From: RUG11198 sp964600615
Lineage (GTDB): Bacteria > Bacillota_I > Bacilli_A > RF39 > UBA660
Reading direction: 5' to 3'
Length of the DNA stretch: 64,000 bases
NCBI GenBank assembly: GCA_964600615.1
Contig: CAZRJK010000007.1
Span: 1-64,000, forward strand
Shown here in pieces: positions 62,941 to 64,000 of the stretch. The notes beneath the pieces were generated by a model that saw nothing but the letters and a program-made list of their open reading frames with translations, did not search any database and was not told the origin of the DNA. How positions within the stretch are numbered: the first letter of the stretch is position 1; the number at the start of each line of letters is the position of its first letter. A program made the translations under genes and the position numbers.

Positions 62941-63195
62941 ATGAAGTATAAAAATGAACTATACAAAAAAAGCAAAGAATTACAAAGTGTTGATGATTTT
63001 AAAAAAATACGTGAAAGAGAAGCAAAAGAAACAATAGTTGGCGAAGAAGAATCACCAAAGGAAAAATTAATAGCCTATAGAAAACAATTGGAAAATTTCA
63101 CTAAGATTAATACGAGTGTAGATGAATTACTAAAAAAGATAGATGAAAAAATAGATGAATTGGAAAATTCTCAATCAACACCAAGAAAAAGATAA
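62941..63195 (+). CDS. small charged helical protein, 84 aa
   Basis: It begins MKYKNELYKKSKELQSVDDF and is Lys/Glu-rich, likely all-helical, without a signal peptide or cysteine. GGAGG precedes the ATG and the gene is 17 nt after the ferredoxin stop, so it probably belongs to the gat operon. Family not recognised. Confidence 0.65.
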   Translation: MKYKNELYKKSKELQSVDDFKKIREREAKETIVGEEESPKEKLIAYRKQLENFTKINTSVDELLKKIDEKIDELENSQSTPRKR

Positions 63196-63225
63196 AAGAA
63201 TAAAACAAGTTTTATTCTTTTTTTA
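63195..63225 (+). terminator. terminator of the gatCAB operon
   Basis: AAAGAATAAAAC and GTTTTATTCTTT form a 12-bp stem with an AA loop, followed by T run. Confidence 0.9.
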
Positions 63226-63307
63226 TTATCACTTCTTTACTTTTAAAACCTTTTATTATAAAATTTTATCAAGAACTACTATAATATGAATAATTAGAAG
63301 GTGTAAC

Positions 63308-64000
63308 ATGGATAAACTATATATAATTATACCAGCCTATAATGAAGAAAATAATATAGAAAAGGTAATAAAAGATTGGTATAAAATAATATCTAAAATG
63401 ACTAAAGAATCTAGATTAGTTATAATAAATGATGGAAGTAAAGACAAAACAGCCAAAATAGTTAGTAGCATGCAAAAAAAACATCCTAAATTATTACTAA
63501 TAAATAAAAAAAACAGTGGACATGGATCTACAGTATTATTCGGTTATAACTATGCTATAAAAAATAAATGTGACTATGTATTTCAAACAGATTCAGATGG
63601 TCAAACAGAATCAAAAGAATTTTGGGATTTTTGGAAAGAAAGAAAAAAATATGATTTAATTATAGGTAATAGAAAAAAAAGACAAGATGGAATAAGTAGA
63701 ATTATTGTAACAAAGGTATTAAAAATAGTATTATATCTTAAATTTCATTTGTGGATAGAAGATGCTAATACTCCTTTTAGATTAATAACAATATCTTCGT
63801 TAAAAGATAGAATAAAACAAATCCCTAAAGATTATCATCTATCTAATGTAATATTATCAGTAATATATCAAAAATATAATTTAAAAATAAAATACAAAGA
63901 AATAACTTTCAAACCCCGTCAAGGAGGAATAAATTCAATAAATATAAAAAAAATTATTAAAATAGGTATAAATTCATTAAAAGAATTTACTACAATAAAC
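63308..64000 (+). CDS. family 2 glycosyltransferase, truncated by the window end
   Basis: At least 231 codons from ATG 63308, preceded by AAGGTG. MDKLYIIIPAYNEENNIEKV and VIINDGSKDKTAKIV are typical of GT2, with the DxD-like QTDSDGQ. This fits a DPM1/polyprenyl-phosphate sugar transferase-type GT2 rather than a processive synthase. No stop appears before 64000, and a C-terminal membrane part may lie outside. Confidence 0.88.
   Translation, partial: MDKLYIIIPAYNEENNIEKVIKDWYKIISKMTKESRLVIINDGSKDKTAKIVSSMQKKHPKLLLINKKNSGHGSTVLFGYNYAIKNKCDYVFQTDSDGQTESKEFWDFWKERKKYDLIIGNRKKRQDGISRIIVTKVLKIVLYLKFHLWIEDANTPFRLITISSLKDRIKQIPKDYHLSNVILSVIYQKYNLKIKYKEITFKPRQGGINSINIKKIIKIGINSLKEFTTIN

Overview
This window is the replication-origin region of a very AT-rich, spore-forming member of the Bacillota. 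Gene order follows the Bacillus-type origin neighbourhood: dnaA, dnaN, recF, gyrB, gyrA on one side and rpmH, rnpA, yidC, jag, mnmE, mnmG, rsmG on the other. ComK, Veg, SpoVIF, the RNA polymerase delta subunit and a Mollicutes-like GatA point to the Bacilli side of the phylum. Spore genes are spread through the window: spoVG, yabG, spoVT, bofA, spoIVA and spoVIF. TGA acts as a stop (rsmI, the first 44-45 kb membrane gene), so the standard bacterial code fits. I saw no rRNA, tRNA, insertion sequence, prophage or CRISPR array.

Left arm (1-31 kb, almost all on the minus strand, read away from the origin). The order from the origin is dnaA-dnaN-comK-recF-gyrB-gyrA, then a gene-free spacer with four parS sites and the SRP RNA. 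Next come dnaX-ebfC-recR-bofA-holB-yaaT-trmN6-rsmI-pth-mfd, lemA with a DUF2207 protein, and spoVT. The arm ends with dut-metG, a small membrane gene, tatD, a secreted wall hydrolase, rsmA, yabG, veg and spoVG. DnaA boxes lie on both sides of dnaA, so oriC looks bipartite. A HerA-like ATPase lies between dnaA and rpmH.

Right arm. From 31 to 40 kb the plus strand carries the rpmH-to-rsmG series, two anchored proteins of unknown function, and a ParB/Noc-like gene with a very unusual tail. A class A PBP is on the minus strand at 40-42 kb. From 42 to 46.4 kb the plus strand has ywiB (apparent ACG start), an ArgRS relative without its catalytic motifs, rpoE (delta), two tandem membrane proteins and a LexA-like repressor. 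From 46.4 to 57.5 kb transcription is mostly leftward: HU, spoIVA, spoVIF, der, engB, several hydrolases, cysS and a HIT protein. From 57.6 kb to the end it is rightward: a nucleotidyltransferase, a CPBP protease, gatC-gatA-gatB with a ferredoxin joined in frame to gatB, and a truncated GT2 gene.

The most unusual items are the catalytically stripped ArgRS, a gene-free and hairpin-rich segment of about 520 nt behind a consensus promoter (46.9-47.4 kb), and the GatB-ferredoxin joint reading frame with an internal start. Also notable are comK inside the origin cluster, a tandem duplication that made a coupled mini-ORF before dnaN, and a hairpin that contains the spoVIF Shine-Dalgarno sequence. 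All identifications come from reading motifs and gene order; no database search was run.
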